DNA from: Pseudocalidococcus sp964653145
Lineage (GTDB): Bacteria > Cyanobacteriota > Cyanobacteriia > Thermosynechococcales > Thermosynechococcaceae
Assembly (NCBI GenBank): GCA_964653145.1
Contig: CAZZCG010000021.1
Span: 1 to 64,000 of the forward strand
DNA length: 64,000 bases
Reading direction: 5' to 3'
Under the pieces are notes generated by a model, which searched no databases, was not told the origin of the DNA, and saw only the letters and a program-made list of their open reading frames with translations. A program made the translations under genes and the position numbers. Shown piece after piece: positions 34,083-43,612 of this stretch; the stretch's first letter is position 1, and each line of letters opens with the position of its first letter.

Positions 34083-35813
34083 TTAATTGGGCAATTGCTG
34101 AGCATAGAATCGGGCATAGCGGGAACTTCCTCCCTCTTGATGGAGTAATTCATAGTGGGAACCCGACTCCACAACCCGTCCCTGTTCCACCACTAAAATC
34201 CGGTCGGCCTTTTGGACTGTTGCGAGTCGATGGGCAATGATAAACACGGTTCGCCCCTCCATTGCCTTTTCCAACGCGGCCTGGACTAGGGTTTCCGAGG
34301 CAGAATCCAAGGCTGAGGTGGCCTCATCCAAAATCAAAATTCTTGGGTTTAGGAGAATCGCCCGGGCAATTGCTAACCGTTGACGCTGCCCCCCTGACAA
34401 ATTGACGCCCCGCTCCCCGAGCCAAGTGTCGTAACCTTCCGGCAGGGTTTGGATAAATTCATCCGCATTGGCAATTTTGGCGGCGGCTTGAATTGCATCC
34501 GGGTCTAAAATGCGTTGGCCAAAGGCAATATTCTGGGCAACTGTGCCGGAAAAGAGGGTGATGTCTTGGGGCACAATCCCAATTTGCTGGCGTAAACTTT
34601 TGAGACTCACAGTGCGAATATCGATGCCATCAATCAAGATTTCTCCGCCCTGAGGATCATAGAAGCGCGGTAGGAGATTGATAATAGTGGTTTTACCGGC
34701 ACCGGAATGACCGACAAAGGCAATGACCTCTCCAGGGAGGGCGAGAAGATTAAAGTTCTGTAATACCGGAGTATCAGATCGGTAGGCAAAGGACACATTT
34801 CGATATTCAACGTTCCCTGCGAGTTGAGCTAAGTCCGGGGCCTGGGGTTGCTCTTGGACATTGGCCTGGAGTTCAAATAGCTCAAATACCCGATCAACTG
34901 AGGCTTCTGCTTGCTTGTATTCATTAAAGTTTGCTGTCACGGCGTTGATCGGATCGATTAGGAGGGCTACCCCAGCCACAAAACTGAGGAATTCCGCTCC
35001 AGTTAAATGCTGAGCACCAATTTGCCAGGCCCCGAGGAGGAACAAGACCATGACACTGATGGATTCGAGGAACCCAACCACCGGGTGTTGAATGGCCTTA
35101 ATGCGTTCGGCGGCATAGCGGGCTTGGCGGTTCTTCTCTGCGGCCTGGTGAAAACGCTCAATTTCGTACTCTTCAGCGGCAAACGCTTTGATCAGGCGAA
35201 TCCCACTAAAAACCTCCGTTAGCATGGCCGACAGGTTAGAAATCCGATTTTGGCTCAAGCGTGACAAGTTGAGAATTCGCCCACCAAACCAGGCCACCAA
35301 GGTTGCCATCAAGGGAGCCACAATGGCCGTTGCCAGGGTCAAACGCCAGTTGAGATAAAACAGATAGCTCAAAATCGTTAACATCGTCAACGCGGCCGGT
35401 AAAAACTGATGAAAGCCTTTGTGAACCACTTCCCCAACCCGATCCACATCCTCGGTGAGGCGGTAGGTTAAATCCCCAGTGGCGGCGGTCTCAAAATAAT
35501 CCAGGCCAAGAAACTGTAAATGCCGATATAAACTTTGGCGAATATCTAACGTCATTTGGAGAGCAGCCTGGGCCATGAGGGAATCCATACCAAACTGCAG
35601 CAACCCCCGAATCACAAATAAGAGCGCCCCAGCCCCAACCCATTGCAAAAGTCCGTCAATATCCCCAGCCCCAATCAATTCCGAGGCCTGGCCGACCAAA
35701 AAAGCAATCAAGGGGACACTGCCGACAAACCCGGCCATTAAAACCAGAGCTAGGGAAATTGTTCGCCAATGGGGTTTGAGATAGGGAATCAGGGCCTGGT
35801 AGTTGGATTTCAA
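34083..35813 (-). CDS. ABC exporter, fused permease-ATPase (MsbA type)
   Basis: 576 residues. Six transmembrane helices occupy about 1-310. The ATPase has Walker A GHSGAGKTT, the signature LSGGQRQRLAIARA, Walker B ILILDEATSALD and the H-loop IIAHRLAT. It forms a homodimer that flips a lipid or exports a hydrophobic compound. No substrate gene is adjacent. Confidence 0.9.
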   Translation of the reverse strand: MKSNYQALIPYLKPHWRTISLALVLMAGFVGSVPLIAFLVGQASELIGAGDIDGLLQWVGAGALLFVIRGLLQFGMDSLMAQAALQMTLDIRQSLYRHLQFLGLDYFETAATGDLTYRLTEDVDRVGEVVHKGFHQFLPAALTMLTILSYLFYLNWRLTLATAIVAPLMATLVAWFGGRILNLSRLSQNRISNLSAMLTEVFSGIRLIKAFAAEEYEIERFHQAAEKNRQARYAAERIKAIQHPVVGFLESISVMVLFLLGAWQIGAQHLTGAEFLSFVAGVALLIDPINAVTANFNEYKQAEASVDRVFELFELQANVQEQPQAPDLAQLAGNVEYRNVSFAYRSDTPVLQNFNLLALPGEVIAFVGHSGAGKTTIINLLPRFYDPQGGEILIDGIDIRTVSLKSLRQQIGIVPQDITLFSGTVAQNIAFGQRILDPDAIQAAAKIANADEFIQTLPEGYDTWLGERGVNLSGGQRQRLAIARAILLNPRILILDEATSALDSASETLVQAALEKAMEGRTVFIIAHRLATVQKADRILVVEQGRVVESGSHYELLHQEGGSSRYARFYAQQLPN

Positions 35814-35963
35814 AGCGATGACGTCAACAATGGGGGCTCAACCATCATCCCTCAAGATTAGCCCGACACCTGGCCTGGGAAATGGATTCCGCTTGTCCTG
35901 CCCCTCCCCGAATTTGGGCCGATTTTGTTAAGGTGAAATTAGTTTGATCCCGAGGAATCCTCT

Positions 35964-36557
35964 ATGCCCATTGGTGTGCCGAAAGTCCCCTACCGGATGC
36001 CTGGTGAACCCTATACCCAGTGGATTGATATCTACAATCGCCTTTATCGGGAACGGATTATTTTTCTTGGGCGGGAAGTTGACGATGAAATTGCCAATCA
36101 AATTGTGGCGGTGATGCTCTATCTCGATTCTGAGGATCCCGGGAAGGACATTATGCTCTACATCAATTCTCCCGGTGGTTCTGTTACCGCAGGGATGGCG
36201 ATCTACGACACTATGCAGCATATCAAGTCAGATGTGGTCACCATTTGCGTGGGCCTGGCAGCTTCCATGGGCTCCTTTCTTTTGGCAGCTGGTACTAAAG
36301 GAAAACGCCTAGCCCTGCCCCACTCCCGGATTATGATTCACCAACCCTCCGGCGGCACCCGTGGACAAGCAACGGATATTGAAATTGAAGCTCGGGAAAT
36401 CCTCCGAATTCGACGGCAACTCAATAACCTGTATGTCCACCACACAGGCCAAGTCTTGGACAAAATTGAACGAGATATGGATCGGGACTACTTCATGTCT
36501 GCCCAAGAAGCCAAGGATTATGGCCTGATTGACCGAGTGATTGAAGATCGGGCTTAA
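35964..36557 (+). CDS. clpP: ATP-dependent Clp protease proteolytic subunit
   Basis: 197 residues. All three catalytic residues are visible: Ser in GLAASMGSFLL, His in IMIHQPSGG and Asp in ERDMDRDYFMSA, so it is an active ClpP and not the inactive ClpR. SPGGSVTAGMAIYDTM forms the family core. GAGG lies 9 bases before the ATG. It forms the protease barrel with ClpC/ClpX. Cyanobacteria have several copies; which one this is cannot be told. Confidence 0.93.
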   Translation: MPIGVPKVPYRMPGEPYTQWIDIYNRLYRERIIFLGREVDDEIANQIVAVMLYLDSEDPGKDIMLYINSPGGSVTAGMAIYDTMQHIKSDVVTICVGLAASMGSFLLAAGTKGKRLALPHSRIMIHQPSGGTRGQATDIEIEAREILRIRRQLNNLYVHHTGQVLDKIERDMDRDYFMSAQEAKDYGLIDRVIEDRA

Positions 36558-36649
36558 GGAGACAGTCTAAGTTGCAGATGGGTTTTTGAGCCTCAGCGCT
36601 TGGCCTGAGTAACTTATGTGCTACTTTAATTAATGCCTGGTTAATTTTT

Positions 36650-36721
36650 GCCCGTGTGGCTCAGTGGTAGAGCACACCCTTGGTAAGGGTGAGGTCACGA
36701 GTTCAATCCTCGTCACGGGCT
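36650..36721 (+). tRNA. tRNA-Thr (anticodon GGT)
   Basis: 72 nt cloverleaf. Acceptor stem GCCCGTG (36650-36656) pairs with CACGGGC (36714-36720), with T at 36721 as the discriminator. The anticodon stem CACCC/GGGTG encloses loop TTGGTAA with anticodon GGT, which reads ACC/ACT. The T loop GTTCAATCC is canonical. CCA is not encoded. Confidence 0.95.
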
Positions 36722-36740
36722 TAGTTTTCAATTTCTGGTC

Positions 36741-37073
36741 TTAAGCTTGACCACAACAGCTATCAATGCCCAATCGCTTCATTAATAAATCACTCACCGC
36801 ATTGGCGATGGCAAACTCGCTGTAGAAACTCCGGGAAAAATCAAACATTTGCAACTCTGTCACCAAGGCAATCACAATCGAACCCAGATCGTTTTCCCCT
36901 TCAAGGCGTTGTCGGACATAGACCTGGGTTGCGCGGGCGGCAATGGTCTGATTGACCAGTTCTGGTAAATATTCATCATCTAACCAGGCCAAGAGAGCAG
37001 CCTGTAACCAGTTCGCTTCAGCTTCTAAATCTGGGCAAATGGGAAGGACTACAGCAGGAATCGGTTGTGTCAT
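36741..37073 (-). CDS. Conserved-looking protein of unknown function
   Basis: 110 residues from the ATG at 37073 (a GTG at 37076 is the alternative). Soluble, helical and acidic: WLDDEYLPELVNQTIAARA, VYVRQRLEGENDLGSIVI, LVTELQMFDFSRSFYSEF, with a CC pair near the C-terminus (DSCCGQA). I recognise it as cyanobacterial in style but cannot name a family. It lies 19 nt beyond tRNA-Thr. Confidence 0.65.
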   Translation of the reverse strand: MTQPIPAVVLPICPDLEAEANWLQAALLAWLDDEYLPELVNQTIAARATQVYVRQRLEGENDLGSIVIALVTELQMFDFSRSFYSEFAIANAVSDLLMKRLGIDSCCGQA

Positions 37074-37386
37074 CACCAGAGTCTGGGCTTAATGGTTATT
37101 GCTCCTATCTTAAGTCAGGGAGATCCCCTGGAAAAACATTCCCGAAATTTTTGCTTGGGTTATAGAATTAAAACCACGCTGAAAATTTACAAACTCGGGA
37201 CGTTTAGGCACCAATCCATAGGTTTTCTGCGGCAAAGTCACCCCGAGACAGAAGTCACCACAGCCAAATCCCAGGACGATAAGATAGGGGTTGAATTTGG
37301 GAAGAATTAAACAGGTACGACTGTTTTTCTGGTCTCAACATTCACGCTTGTAAATTTTATTCATGTAGATAATCAGGACAATCCCC
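37074..37386. other. Divergent gap upstream of the 37387 gene
   Basis: 313 bases. A plus-strand frame at 37065-37310 overlaps the minus-strand gene's start region and has no ribosome site or family-like sequence, so it is not called. I see no clear promoter consensus, repeat or RNA. Confidence 0.4.
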
Positions 37387-37725
37387 ATGAAATCATTATT
37401 GTTGAAGGCACTTATGCCCATTGCTGTTGTGGTGGCGGGAGCAGTGCCGGCCTGGGCGGAAAATGAGGTACAAGTGGCTCGGGACCCTAACGGAAAAATT
37501 TACACCGTTGATATGGATTCTCGACGCGTCTATCGCGGTTCAGAAGGGGTGACTCAAGTTGACTTTATGCTTTCTACGGTAGGTGATGAATACTGGCATG
37601 AAGCTACTGCCTCCTGTAATCCCTACGATGTGCAAAGCGCCTACTATAAGTGGACATGGTCGGGGACCAAAAGCTATCCTGCTGGTACGGTTGGGGGAGA
37701 TATAGCTCGGGCTGTTTGTCCATAG
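37387..37725 (+). CDS. Exported small protein of unknown function
   Basis: 112 residues with a clear signal peptide (ALMPIAVVVAGAVPAWA, AxA site). The mature 85 residues are Tyr- and Ser-rich, with two Cys (ATASCNPYD and a terminal VCP) able to form a disulfide, and look like an extracellular beta protein. I know no family. It stands alone, with gaps of about 310 and 600 bases on its two sides. Confidence 0.7.
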   Translation: MKSLLLKALMPIAVVVAGAVPAWAENEVQVARDPNGKIYTVDMDSRRVYRGSEGVTQVDFMLSTVGDEYWHEATASCNPYDVQSAYYKWTWSGTKSYPAGTVGGDIARAVCP

Positions 37726-38324
37726 TTACCCTCAGGTACTAGCCAAGATCCATTTTTCTGCGAATCACACATCACATTTTGAAAATTTCTCTCTTCCCTT
37801 CAGTCCCTAGACAGCAACCAATTCACTACTGATATAACTTCGTTGCAGTTGGAAGCCCTAAAATTTACCCAATCATTGGTCACAGTCGTTTTATTGCGAA
37901 GTAGAAGTTGTCAATGAGTGAATCGTAGGTATCAAGCTATAGTGACCGTAGAACCAAATGGTCAGTAAATCATTCCAATATGCACTTGAACGTTTTAGTG
38001 AAGAATGCCAGTACCAGAAACCTCTGAAGAGCTTTTGGGGATGTATCGAACCACTGAAAATCTCAACCTAGAAGGGAGTTGTTTTCCGCTTCCAGATTTT
38101 CCAAAAATGTGAATTCTGCTGTGCTGAGTAGGCTTCCTAATGTCTAGAAAATTAAAATTCTCTGGTTGAAAAGAACTGTACTACCTTGCAAGGTCTGGGA
38201 TTACGGAATTGAGAGCCTGAAGGAAGCTAACGTGCATTTAATCTTAAAAGGAATGAAGGTTTCTGCCAGATCCTCCAAACTAGCGGTATCTTAGGCCTGG
38301 ACGTGACGTACTAAAAAAATCCCT
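37726..38324. other. 599-base region with no convincing gene
   Basis: The region lacks long frames on both strands. A 35-codon frame at 38005-38112 (MPVPETSEELL start) has plausible codon use but no ribosome site or family, and a second open stretch overlaps it. The GGCCTGG word occurs only once here, near 38293. It may be the remains of a decayed gene, a non-coding RNA, or only the pgi leader. Confidence 0.4.
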
Positions 38325-39914
38325 ATGGATACCTCGGCCCTGTGGCAGCACTACCAAGACTGGCTTTACTACAATCCGGATTTAAGCATTTATCTCGACA
38401 TCAGTCGCACTGGCGTCACATCCCAGGATTTAGCCCGCCTCCAGTCCCAGTTTGCCCAGGCCTTTGCTGACATGAAAGCCCTCGAATCTGGAGCCATTGC
38501 TAACCCCGATGAAGGCCGAATGGTGGGGCACTATTGGTTGCGGGATGCCGAATTAGCCCCTGAACCAGCCTTAACCAAGGAAATTAAGGATAGCATTACA
38601 CAAATTCAGACCTTCGCTGCTCAAATTCATTCTGGCCAAATTGCCCCACCCCAAGGCGGAAAATTTACTGATGTGATCTCCGTTGGGATTGGTGGTTCTG
38701 CCCTTGGGCCCCAATTTGTTGCCCAGGCCCTAGCTCCAGATCAGCCCCCGCTCAAAATTCATTTCATTGACAACACAGATCCAGCTGGAATTGATCGGGT
38801 TTTATCCCAAGTCGGAAATCGCCTGGTTAGTAGTTTGGTGCTGGTGATTTCTAAATCTGGAGGTACCCCTGAAACCCGTAATGGCATGGTGGAAGTCCAA
38901 GAGGCTTTTCGTAAGCGGGGCCTGGTGTTTGCGGATCATGCCGTGGCAATTACGATGGCGGGTAGTTTGCTGTCTCAGCAGGCCGAGGCCAATGGCTGGT
39001 TGGCGATTTTTCCAATGTTTGATTGGGTGGGTGGGCGAACTTCAGAGCTCTCTCCTGTGGGCCTGCTACCGGCGGCGTTACAAGGAATCCCGATTCTAGA
39101 AATGCTGGCTGGAGCTAAGCTCATGGATACGGCAACCCGGTCAACAGAGATTAAAGCCAATCCAGCGTCCCTCTTAGCCCTAAGTTGGTATGTCATTGGG
39201 AATGGGCGGGGGGAAAAGGACATGGTGGTCTTGCCCTACAAGGATAGTTTGCAGTTGTTTAGCCGCTATTTACAACAGTTGGTCATGGAATCTTTGGGTA
39301 AAGAAAAAGACTTGACTGGAAATGTGGTAAACCAAGGGATTGCGGTTTATGGCAATAAAGGCACGACGGATCAACACGCCTATGTTCAGCAACTCCGAGA
39401 TGGTTTAAACAACTTTTTTGTCACGTTCATCGAGGTTTTAGCGGATCGGGTGGGCGATTCGGTGGAGGTGGAGGCAGGAATTACGTCGGGGGATTACCTC
39501 TGTGGGTTGCTTTTGGGTACGCGCCAGGCTCTGTTTGAAAAAGGTCGCCCTTCAATTACGATTACAGTTCCCGATGCCTCAGCTAAAACCATTGGGGCCC
39601 TGATTGCCCTGTACGAACGAGCGGTGGGCCTCTACGGATTTTTAGTTAATGTCAACGCCTATCATCAGCCGGGTGTGGAAGCTGGAAAAAAAGCCGCCGC
39701 CGCCAATTTAGCGCTCCAAAAACAACTGGTGAAGATTCTCCAACAGGAAGCCCGCCCCCTCAAACTCATGGAGTTGGCCACAATTGCTGGAGCTGCCGAT
39801 CAGGCTGAGACCGTGTACCTACTTCTGCGCCATTGGGCCGTCAATCATCCCGGACTCAAAATCCAAGGCAACCTTAATAAACCCAGTGAACTCCTGTACT
39901 CATGGCAAGGGTAA
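38325..39914 (+). CDS. pgi: Glucose-6-phosphate isomerase
   Basis: 529 residues. PGI signature regions: DNTDPAGIDRVL, SKSGGTPETRNGM, DWVGGRTSELSPVG, and the later GTTDQHAYVQQL and GVEAGKKAA. It interconverts glucose-6-P and fructose-6-P in glycolysis, gluconeogenesis and the oxidative pentose phosphate route, and so connects to the glgX gene elsewhere in the window. The stop overlaps the start of the next gene by 13 bases. Confidence 0.95.
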   Translation: MDTSALWQHYQDWLYYNPDLSIYLDISRTGVTSQDLARLQSQFAQAFADMKALESGAIANPDEGRMVGHYWLRDAELAPEPALTKEIKDSITQIQTFAAQIHSGQIAPPQGGKFTDVISVGIGGSALGPQFVAQALAPDQPPLKIHFIDNTDPAGIDRVLSQVGNRLVSSLVLVISKSGGTPETRNGMVEVQEAFRKRGLVFADHAVAITMAGSLLSQQAEANGWLAIFPMFDWVGGRTSELSPVGLLPAALQGIPILEMLAGAKLMDTATRSTEIKANPASLLALSWYVIGNGRGEKDMVVLPYKDSLQLFSRYLQQLVMESLGKEKDLTGNVVNQGIAVYGNKGTTDQHAYVQQLRDGLNNFFVTFIEVLADRVGDSVEVEAGITSGDYLCGLLLGTRQALFEKGRPSITITVPDASAKTIGALIALYERAVGLYGFLVNVNAYHQPGVEAGKKAAAANLALQKQLVKILQQEARPLKLMELATIAGAADQAETVYLLLRHWAVNHPGLKIQGNLNKPSELLYSWQG

Positions 39915-40981
39915 GGTCGCGGCGGGAGATTTTACGGGGCCTGGCGGGTCTAGGTCTGGGGGCCGGGTTGCTGGGCTGTAATCGATATGATCCCGAGGCT
40001 CTGAATGTCACAACCCTGAGAAATTCCCTGCCCCCCCAGCTGGTGAATCGCTTTCGGCAACAACTCTCCGGGTCTGAACTGCGATTGCAAATTAAAGCCA
40101 CACCCCAGGAAATTTTTACTGACCTTGAAGTAAACCCCGGCCAAGTTCAGTGGCTCAGTTTAGGGGATGGCTGGCTCAAGTTGGCCATTGAAACCAAAGC
40201 CATTCAACCCATGGAGGCCATTCCCCATTGGGACGATTTAGATCCCCGCTGGCGAGCTTTAGTGCAGCGGAACGACAAAGGAGAACTCGACCCCAAGGGT
40301 AAAATCTGGGGCTTTCCCTATCGCTGGGGAACAACGGTGATTGCTTATCGAGAGGATTTAGTTAAACCCACAGGCATGACTCCCCAGGATTGGTCTGATC
40401 TCTGGAAGCCTGAATTTACCAATAAATTTAGTCTTTTAAATCAGCCTCGCGAGGTGATTGGCCTGGCCTTGAAAAACTTGGGTCACAGCTACAATACTCC
40501 CGATCTCATGGCCGTTCCCGAGCTGAAGCCTGCCTTAGCCCAACTCCGGCAAGGGACTAAATTCTTTGCCTCTAAAGACTACTTGCAGCCCTTAATCATG
40601 GGGGATACTTGGCTGGCCCAGGCCTGGTCAACGGATATTTTGCCGATTCTACAGCGACATCCAAAAATCAAGGCCATTGTTCCCAAGTCTGGAACTGCAC
40701 TCTGGGCCGATTGTTGGGTCAAATCTGCACAAACAACCTCAACCGCTGACGGGGGGTGGTTAGAGTTTTGGAGCCAAGCGGAGATTGCCAATTTGTTCTC
40801 TCAGTTTAGTCCGGCGATTTCACCGTTTTTGACCGATTTCCAGGCCAATGGCCCCGCCAAACAACTACTCCTCCCCAATCAACCAGCCTTTGCCACCAGT
40901 GAGTTAATTTTGCCGCTCAGTCCTAAGTCTCAGACCCAATACGATCAATTTTGGAGTGATGTGGTCTTGAATTTTTCTTGA
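39902..40981 (+). CDS. Extracellular solute-binding lipoprotein, PotD-like, orphan
   Basis: 359 residues. The N-terminus has a twin-arginine-like SRREILRG, a hydrophobic stretch and lipobox LLGC (Cys26). The mature part resembles ABC polyamine/iron binding proteins: IWGFPYRWGTTVIAYRED, DWSDLWKPEF and KAIVPKSGTALWADCWVKSAQ. No permease or ATPase gene is close. It overlaps pgi, so the two are probably translated from one message. Confidence 0.8.
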   Translation: MARVRSRREILRGLAGLGLGAGLLGCNRYDPEALNVTTLRNSLPPQLVNRFRQQLSGSELRLQIKATPQEIFTDLEVNPGQVQWLSLGDGWLKLAIETKAIQPMEAIPHWDDLDPRWRALVQRNDKGELDPKGKIWGFPYRWGTTVIAYREDLVKPTGMTPQDWSDLWKPEFTNKFSLLNQPREVIGLALKNLGHSYNTPDLMAVPELKPALAQLRQGTKFFASKDYLQPLIMGDTWLAQAWSTDILPILQRHPKIKAIVPKSGTALWADCWVKSAQTTSTADGGWLEFWSQAEIANLFSQFSPAISPFLTDFQANGPAKQLLLPNQPAFATSELILPLSPKSQTQYDQFWSDVVLNFS

Positions 40982-41017
40982 GGGTAGTTTTATCGATTTT
41001 CGAGGGTGCAGCAGGTT

Positions 41018-42040
41018 TTACTCACCCTGAAGTTGCTTTAAATCGAACAAACTCACCAACGTCCCCGTGACCGGAATCGCCAGGAACACGCCCAACAATC
41101 CAGCTAGGGTAGCGCCAATTAACAGGGACACAAACAAAACCACCGGGTTTAAATTGACCGACCCTTTCATAATTCGGGGCATGAGAATGTTGTCCTGGAG
41201 CTGCTGCAAAATAATGCAAATGACAATCACCTGCGCACTTAGCCAAAGTCCCTGGGGCAAGACGATCAGGGCAATCAGTAATACCCCCAAGGTTGCACCA
41301 ATGCCAGGGATGAGGTCAAAGAAGCCGACAATGGCCGCCAGAACCAGGGAGTAGGGAATTTGCAAAACCAGAAAAACAATAAAGACCGCCACCGCAAAGA
41401 TCAACGAAATAATAAACTGCCCCCAGAAAAAGCCAATGAAATTCCGGCGAATGGCCTCCGGTAAACGTTCTTGTAAGGATTCCGGTAAGAGGCTAACTAA
41501 AAACTGCCAGGGTCGCTCGCCATCCAAAAGCATGAAGAAGGTAATCACCAAGATCAAAATCAAATTCACCACATTGCCTAACACCTGTTGAATGGCATTT
41601 ACCCCCAGGCCAAGGACATTGAGGGCTTGCTGGCGAATTTGGGCTTCTAAAACCTCCACCTCTACCAAAAGGTTGAACCGGGTTAAGTAGGATTGCAGGT
41701 ACTCTAACCAGTCAAATTCTTGGGGGATATTATTCAGCATTTGCTGGGCCTGGGTGACGAGAGAAATTCCCAACGTAATACCAGCCCCACCGATAATCAA
41801 CAGGCCGACAAGCATAACAACCACCACCGCCACAAATCGGGGCATCCGTTGCTGTAGCCAAGTCACGGGGTAATTGAGCAGAAAAGCCAAAATGCTGGCA
41901 AAGACGACAAACGTAATGACTGCAGAAAAATAGCCTAAGACCTGCGCCAAACACCAGCCCAGGCCAAACAGTAAGAGATATTTCAGGAGTTGAGAGTTTT
42001 GCAGGCCCAAGAGGGGATTTTTCGAGGGTGGTTCTGCCAT
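41018..42040 (-). CDS. AI-2E family/PerM-type membrane permease
   Basis: 340 residues from ATG at 42040, with GGAG 8 bases upstream; a GTG at 42061 is the alternative. About eight hydrophobic helices, with the family motif GFFDLIPGIGATLG and NILMPRIMKGSVNLNPVV late in the chain. Members export AI-2 or act as Na/H antiporters; no specific solute is claimed. It converges on the PotD-like gene. Confidence 0.85.
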   Translation of the reverse strand: MAEPPSKNPLLGLQNSQLLKYLLLFGLGWCLAQVLGYFSAVITFVVFASILAFLLNYPVTWLQQRMPRFVAVVVVMLVGLLIIGGAGITLGISLVTQAQQMLNNIPQEFDWLEYLQSYLTRFNLLVEVEVLEAQIRQQALNVLGLGVNAIQQVLGNVVNLILILVITFFMLLDGERPWQFLVSLLPESLQERLPEAIRRNFIGFFWGQFIISLIFAVAVFIVFLVLQIPYSLVLAAIVGFFDLIPGIGATLGVLLIALIVLPQGLWLSAQVIVICIILQQLQDNILMPRIMKGSVNLNPVVLFVSLLIGATLAGLLGVFLAIPVTGTLVSLFDLKQLQGE

Positions 42041-42213
42041 GATTGTCTCCGCTTGCAGCACTGACCGAATTGACTTGAAGAACTCGGGCCAAGTGAATAT
42101 CGAGATTAGTTTAAAGTTTCCCGGCCTGGATAGGGAGAAGGGTTGTGACAGGTATTTCGGTCTAGAACCAAGGAAATTTCTCCCAATGAGAACAGTCCTA
42201 ACCCAGTGGGGAA

Positions 42214-43224
42214 TTAAGCGTCATCGGGGAGGACATGGATACGGACGTGCCGGGCTTGCTCTCCCTGACCCAATTTAATTTCCAGCAAATCACCCGAAAG
42301 GGTTTCCAGGCCCGTGAGGAGTTGGCGTAAATGGGGAGTACTACTGCCGGATTCTAAATACAGCTTTTCGGCTAAGTTGCTCAGGCGTTTCCAAGTGGTG
42401 TAGAGCCGGGCCATGGTGGTTTCCAATTGGGCGGCCTGTTGCACCAAATCCGCAGCGGATTGCAGATGGCCAAGGCGTTGGGCTTCACTGAGGGCCTGGG
42501 TTAGATCGAGGTCTAAGGGTTCAAGGGCCTGGATCTGCGGGGCTGATTCCAAATAGCGGGCTAAACTGCGGGCGGCGGCTGTGACTTGCTTAATCGTATC
42601 GACATCAGGGGTGTTGGCGACCTCGGTCTGGAGACTGACTTGTTGGGCAGGAGGCAGTTTTTCCAACTCTTTGACTAGGGGGGCCATATATCGGGGCGAG
42701 AGACTGTGGTCCGCAGCTTTTTCCTTCAGAATTGGGGGCAACAGATCCGATTGCAGAGTCGTCCACTCATCCCCCACCTGTTTCACTTCTCGATAGGTAA
42801 TCCGTTCTCCCCGATTGGCCGCGGCGGTAATCATCTCCTGGACTTCACTCGGGGCCTGGGCTGTTTCAACAAAGGCGCGTTTGCTAAAGCGTTCAATGGC
42901 AGCGGGGGGTAGGGAGCCAGAGTGGAGTAAGGTATCAGCACTGTTGGCCAGCTCAATCAAACCATAGGCTCGGGATTTACTAATTTCCTGCTCCTGAAGC
43001 CAGCGTAAAAATCCTTGCCCGCGCTGATCACCCTGTTGCTTTTCCCGATCACGCACGGTGCGTAAAATTCGCCCTCGCCAAATTTCAGTTTGCAGATCAA
43101 AACGTTCACAGACTTGCCAGGCCAGGTCAACTTTAGCTAAAAAGTCCTGATCCGAGAGCTCAATATCCCCCGGATCTGGCAGTTCGACATCGAGTTCAAA
43201 GCCGACTAAATCTGATGTGGGCAT
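42214..43224 (-). CDS. Protein with DUF3102-like N-terminus, possible DNA-binding
   Basis: 336 residues, soluble and helical. Residues 35-95 (WQVCERFDLQTEIWRGRIL, then FLRWLQEQEISKSRAYGLIELAN) recall DUF3102/ParB-linked helix-turn-helix domains that act on phage or plasmid DNA. The remainder is a helical rod-like region with KQVTAAARSLARYL, perhaps a coiled coil, and an acidic end. The function is unknown. It is 19 nt from the Pro-rich gene at 43244 and the two may be co-transcribed. Confidence 0.5.
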   Translation of the reverse strand: MPTSDLVGFELDVELPDPGDIELSDQDFLAKVDLAWQVCERFDLQTEIWRGRILRTVRDREKQQGDQRGQGFLRWLQEQEISKSRAYGLIELANSADTLLHSGSLPPAAIERFSKRAFVETAQAPSEVQEMITAAANRGERITYREVKQVGDEWTTLQSDLLPPILKEKAADHSLSPRYMAPLVKELEKLPPAQQVSLQTEVANTPDVDTIKQVTAAARSLARYLESAPQIQALEPLDLDLTQALSEAQRLGHLQSAADLVQQAAQLETTMARLYTTWKRLSNLAEKLYLESGSSTPHLRQLLTGLETLSGDLLEIKLGQGEQARHVRIHVLPDDA

Positions 43225-43243
43225 TCAGTTCCTAAGGTCTTCT

Positions 43244-43612
43244 CTAGGCAGAGGTTTTGACTTGCTTGGCCATGTCCAAAAAGCCTTTCATGTTGGCTCC
43301 AGGGCGACGGCGGGCAAATTGGACAAAGGGAATGGTAGGGGCTTCCGGGGTAGCAGTTAAGGGTTCAGGGCTAATGGTGACTGTTGGGGCAGGCAAGTTC
43401 AGCGGATTTAGGACGGGGGTCACTGCGGCGGGGGCCGGGGTTGGTTCTGGTTCAGCGACGGGAGTTGGGGCTTCTTTTTTCGGGGCCGGGGCGGGGGTCA
43501 CACTTTTGGCTTCATCCAGTTCGAGGTAATAGCCTCCTGATTTTTTCCCCAGGCCCAGTAAGCCGCTTAAAAAGCCAAAAATACCAGAAATTAATTTTTT
43601 TAAAATCGCCAT
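43244..43612 (-). CDS. Proline/alanine-rich protein of unknown function
   Basis: 122 residues from the ATG at 43612, supported by GGGAGA 9 bases upstream. The N-terminal LKKLISGIFGFLSGLLGLG is amphipathic and could attach to a membrane. The middle is disordered and rich in Pro/Ala/Glu (PAPAPKKEAPTPVAEPEPTP). The C-terminus has a basic FARRRPGANMKGFLDMAKQ. It may be a linker or scaffold. It lies 19 nt upstream of the DUF3102-like gene. Confidence 0.6.
   Translation of the reverse strand: MAILKKLISGIFGFLSGLLGLGKKSGGYYLELDEAKSVTPAPAPKKEAPTPVAEPEPTPAPAAVTPVLNPLNLPAPTVTISPEPLTATPEAPTIPFVQFARRRPGANMKGFLDMAKQVKTSA

Noticed and set aside
36575..36615. Terminator after clpP (CTCAG/CTGAG inverted repeat)
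   Set aside because: Stem is only 5 bases and no T-run follows.
37065..37310. 81-codon plus-strand frame
   Set aside because: Overlaps the start of a minus-strand gene, has no ribosome site and low-information sequence.
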